A stretch of DNA of 64,000 nucleotides. Origin: Pratylenchus scribneri (Eukaryota > Nematoda > Chromadorea > Rhabditida > Pratylenchidae). A program made the position numbers and the translations under genes. The stretch covers positions 248,001 through 312,000 of the forward strand of contig JAQSEB010000014.1 of the NCBI GenBank assembly GCA_030063045.1. Direction: 5' to 3'. Each line of letters starts with the position of its first letter. The stretch's first letter is position 1. Positions 60,786-64,000 of this stretch are shown one piece after another. A model generated the notes under the pieces. The model saw only the letters and a list, made by a program, of their open reading frames with translations, was not told the DNA's origin and did no database searches.

Positions 60786-62464
60786 ATGAATTCAACCGCA
60801 AATGATGTCAACATTTTGGCCAATTCTTCCTCAAATTTGCTCATTTTAATTCTATTTTCTGTAAATTTGATCCAACAAACATTTATTCAATGGCCAATTT
60901 CCCTTTTGAATATTTGGCTCCAATTCCATACCTCACTAATTCATCCAAATTTAAAATGTATTTTATTGGCCCAAAGTGCATCATTTTGTTTGTACGGCTA
61001 TGCGCGATTCGCAAATGCCATTTATATTCACATTTATGGGGTTGAGCATTGGATGGGCGGACAATATTTTATTCAGGTAAATTATTAAATCCATTTATAT
61101 TTGTTTGTTTGCAATAAATATTGGAATTTGATAATTCCGGAATTATCCAAATATTTTGTTTAATTAATTTTAGGAATCTCGTCTTCTAATAAGTGTCGTA
61201 CAAACTCGAAAGTAATCTCATTTGACCCGGCATGTCGACTTAGTCTATGAAATTTCAATTTAAAAACCCTTACAAGTTAGGTTGGTTTATTAACACTTTC
61301 CATTTGATTCCTCTCCGTGATCCGACACACTATCCCTAGCCCTTACTAAACCCCTAAACCGGTCCGAAATTAAAATTTCATAGACTAAATCGACTATGAC
61401 GAATCGATTGAGCCTATTTTTGAGTCTATACAATGGCTATAAGAAAATTAACCAATTTCCAATATTAACGATAACATATATATTAATGGGCCAATTCAGT
61501 TACCGGTAATGTTCGCAATCCAATTTATGAATGCCATTGGCCATATTTTACTATTGGAACGCCTTTTGGCCACTTTGCTATCCCGAACCTATGAAAGGGT
61601 CAAAAGTGTGTATTTCACTGCAATTTGGTCCATTCTAATTTGTATTTATTGTGGATATACGGCTTGGGAACAAGTTATGAGCCATTCAATTGGTCAATTC
61701 CAAATATCCGCATTTATAATATTTTCTGCATATTTTTATTCGGGAATGGCATTGGCCGAATTTTTTGTTCGCTTTTATTTTTTTTAATAAATAAATTTCT
61801 TTTTAGTGCATAATAATTATTAGCGGATATAATGGCAAAAAATTCAAAAAGCAACTTCGAAATCAAGGCCAACACAATTTGAGTGAACGTTTTCAGGTAC
61901 GAAAAAAAAACAAATTAATTTAATTAAAATTTTATTCTATTATTTTTGCTTTTAATAATATTTTAAATATAAAAATTAATTTTTAAAAAATTTAAAAATT
62001 CTTCAATATTATGTATATCAATTTATAATTCACCCTAAATCAGCTAAAAGACAATATTCGAACTGCCCGCCAATTGGGGCCAACATTTTTCCTACATTTT
62101 ATAAATATTATGGTCAGCTGCGAATTCCCATTGGTCATCCATTATGGACTGATCACTAAATTGTCAACCATGCAAATATACAGTTCCATTACGCACATTG
62201 CCATCACAACTGGGAATTGCCTCATTGAATATACAATTATTAGGTAAATTTAATCAAAAAATGAATGAAATAATATCTAATCCAATTTTAAGCCGTCATC
62301 GAATTCTTCGCCAAAATGCCATTCATTTCATTAATCGAATTTTATTCAAAAACAATCGAAGAATAAATATTGAATTGACGAATACAAATACAACAATAAT
62401 TCAAGGAAATAAAGCAAAAGAATCAGAACAATATTTTGAAATATTAAAGCAAGAATGGAAATAA
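60786..62464 (+). CDS. serpentine chemoreceptor, Sra-superfamily (Sre/Srab-like), copy 2
   Basis: 339 aa in five exons: 60786-61076, 61500-61766, 61807-61896, 62044-62243 and 62293-62464. It is closely related to copy 1: LLNIWLQFHTSLIHPNLKCI and LLERLLATLLSRTYERVKSV are nearly unchanged, while the helix 6-7 region and tail differ (INRILFKNNRRINIE). All introns are GT-AG, including the one matching the GC-AG intron of copy 1. The ATG is the first in frame and places helix 1 at about residue 17. Open throughout, presumably functional. Confidence 0.83.
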
Positions 62465-62867
62465 ATAAATTCATATTTTTAATTATTTAATTTATTTTTA
62501 TTTTAATAAAAATGCAAAGTATATATTTCCATTAGAAAAATTAAATTTAATTATAACTTTGATGTATTGCTGAATGTTGAGTAAAAAAATTCTGATTCAG
62601 ATTTTTCCCAGATTTATATCAAATTTTGCCTGAAGGTTTTTTAAGGAAGGAAAAAGGAAAATGAGAATAAATGGGCGAATATTATTTATTTTGCCTTCTT
62701 TCGATTGCCTCACCAAATCCTCCATATACGTCATTTGACCATTTTTTGACCACAAAAATGACCTCATTATGCACTCATTGCCCTAAAAATATAGTCGATG
62801 CGACGCTGAAAAAATATTCAAATTCTTTAAAATTTTTTATTTACTTTTTAGTCTATTATTTAAAAGA
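62465..62867. other. short spacer / promoter of LITAF gene
   Basis: AT-rich. The acceptor-like TTACTTTTTAG at 62841-62851 just upstream of the next ATG may be a spliced-leader site. Confidence 0.4.
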
Positions 62868-63261
62868 ATGTCTCAATCAATTGAAAATGATCATCAAGTG
62901 CCAAATACGAAAAATGCCAGTGCCAATGATGGACGAAAACACGATTTGGGGCCAAGAATGCAAGAAGTATGCACAAAATTATTAAAATCATTGATTATTC
63001 TTTAATTTTTTAGTTTTATTGCCAAAATTGTGCGGATTTTGTGCTGACCAAGACAAAACATAAGCCGGGAATTCTCAGCCATATTCTTGTCCATGCAACA
63101 TTTTTGATTGGGTAATATTTTTGTCCAAATAATATTCAAATTAGATAATATTAAGTTGTTGGCTTTTTTGCCTTGTGCCATGTTGCGTCGCTGATTTGCA
63201 TGATTGTGAACATTATTGCCCAAATTGCGACCAAATTTTGGGAGAATTTAAACGAATTTAA
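62868..63261 (+). CDS. LITAF-domain protein
   Basis: Small membrane-associated zinc protein of late endosomes/lysosomes, 100 aa in three exons (62868-62966, 63014-63111, 63156-63261). A hydrophilic N-terminus (MSQSIENDHQVPNTKNASAN) lacks an obvious PY motif. The LITAF domain then runs to the end: the first zinc knuckle is FYCQNCADFVLTK, the hydrophobic hairpin that inserts into the membrane is HILVHATFLIGCWLFCLVPC, and the second knuckle is DLHDCEHYCPNCDQILGEFK (HxCPxC). All four zinc cysteines are present. C. elegans has several paralogues of this type. The start is the first ATG after a likely trans-splice acceptor. Confidence 0.9.
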
Positions 63262-64000
63262 ACACAAATAAATACATTTTTTAAAATTATCCATTTTTTT
63301 TTGTAATTTCATAAATTTTAATTATTATAATAATTTTCTGTTTATTTTTTTCAAATATTTTATATAATTTAATTTTACTGATGATCTTTAAGTAAGACTG
63401 AATATTGTTTCCTTAAAAAGAGTAATTGTCACTTAGAATAAGAAATAAATTATAAAATGACAGCCAGGAGACCTTCAGAATTGGCCAAGTTTTTGGTTTT
63501 AAAAATGTTAATTTATTATCTTGAAAATTTTTACCAAATTAAATAATTTCCGCCCACTCTTCTTTGAAAATATTATTAAAATTGAAAAACTTCCAAATTT
63601 ATTCAATTATCACAGATTGAATTACTAAATAAATTAGGGTACAAAATGTGGGAAAATGGTTTAAAAGGAAAAGCAATTGAAAACTTAAAGAACCACATTC
63701 CAGGCAAACTAAATTTGACAAATTGACCCAAATAAAATAGTCCAAATTCGTCAGAAATTTTGCCAATTCATTCCCAATTCCCACAAAACACAATCAAAGA
63801 ACCAGCGGAACATCCCAATTTTGGAATTCGCATTTTCAAATATGTAAAGTTTGCGTAAATTACTCTTAATTTATTTGAGAAATACAATAATTCCATTTAA
63901 AAATAATTTTCAAAATCAATGCACCCCGATTTTCCATAAATCATGAATTAATATTTAAATTTGTAAAGCTATTGATTTCAATTTATTGTTTCATTTTTAT
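63262..64000. other. intergenic, no gene seen
   Basis: AT-rich end of the window. Small open frames only, none supported. Confidence 0.4.

Overview
The window is an AT-rich stretch of a nematode genome. The genes have many short introns (about 45-60 nt, GT...TTTCAG/TTTTAG), pyrimidine-rich acceptors sit just 5' of several start codons as expected for spliced-leader addition, and three chemoreceptor genes belong to nematode-type serpentine receptor families. A complete secreted expansin with a family-2 carbohydrate-binding module (26844-28465, - strand) points to a plant-parasitic tylenchid nematode. A cyst nematode (Heterodera/Globodera type) is my best guess, but the species is inferred and not proven.

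Layout. 1-300: 31-bp tandem repeat. 0.6-1.85 kb (+): LAMP-type lysosomal membrane protein with a one-base frame break. 2.4-5.0 kb (-): SNAPC1-like snRNA transcription factor subunit. 5.5-7.1 kb (+): type 1 methionine aminopeptidase. 7.6-7.9 kb: small inverted-repeat transposon with target duplication. 8.2-15.4 kb (+): SET1/COMPASS H3K4 methyltransferase (RRM, N-SET, SET, post-SET) with an 0.84-kb intron that carries an unrelated acidic ORF. 16.0-16.8 kb: tandem pair of a GC-rich inverted-repeat element. 17.0-17.5 kb: 24-bp minisatellite. 17.7-24.1 kb: a small membrane protein (-) and two orphan acidic nuclear-like genes (+). 24.5-26.8 kb: repeats, including a 1.8-kb foldback element. 26.8-28.5 kb (-): the expansin. 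28.9-29.9 kb: second 24-bp minisatellite, in opposite orientation. 30.8-32.4 kb (-): orphan secreted protein. 32.4-36.9 kb: gene-poor, with Helitron-like debris. 36.9-40.6 kb (+): long coiled-coil protein. 43.7-50.2 kb (-): three orphan Lys/Glu-rich genes, two with possible signal peptides, interrupted by the third 24-bp array. 51.4-53.7 kb (-): chemoreceptor. 54.5-55.7 kb (-): isopenicillin-N-synthase-like 2OG-Fe(II) oxygenase with an in-frame stop. 57.7-62.5 kb (+): tandem pair of Sre/Sra-type chemoreceptors. 62.9-63.3 kb (+): LITAF-domain protein.

The left part holds housekeeping nuclear genes. The right part is accessory: chemoreceptors, orphan secreted or membrane candidates, duplicated gene fragments and repeats. 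The expansin is best read as a cell-wall-loosening parasitism gene of bacterial ancestry that has gained five introns and now lies between two young repeat blocks. Exon models were built by eye from splice signals and reading frame, without transcript data.
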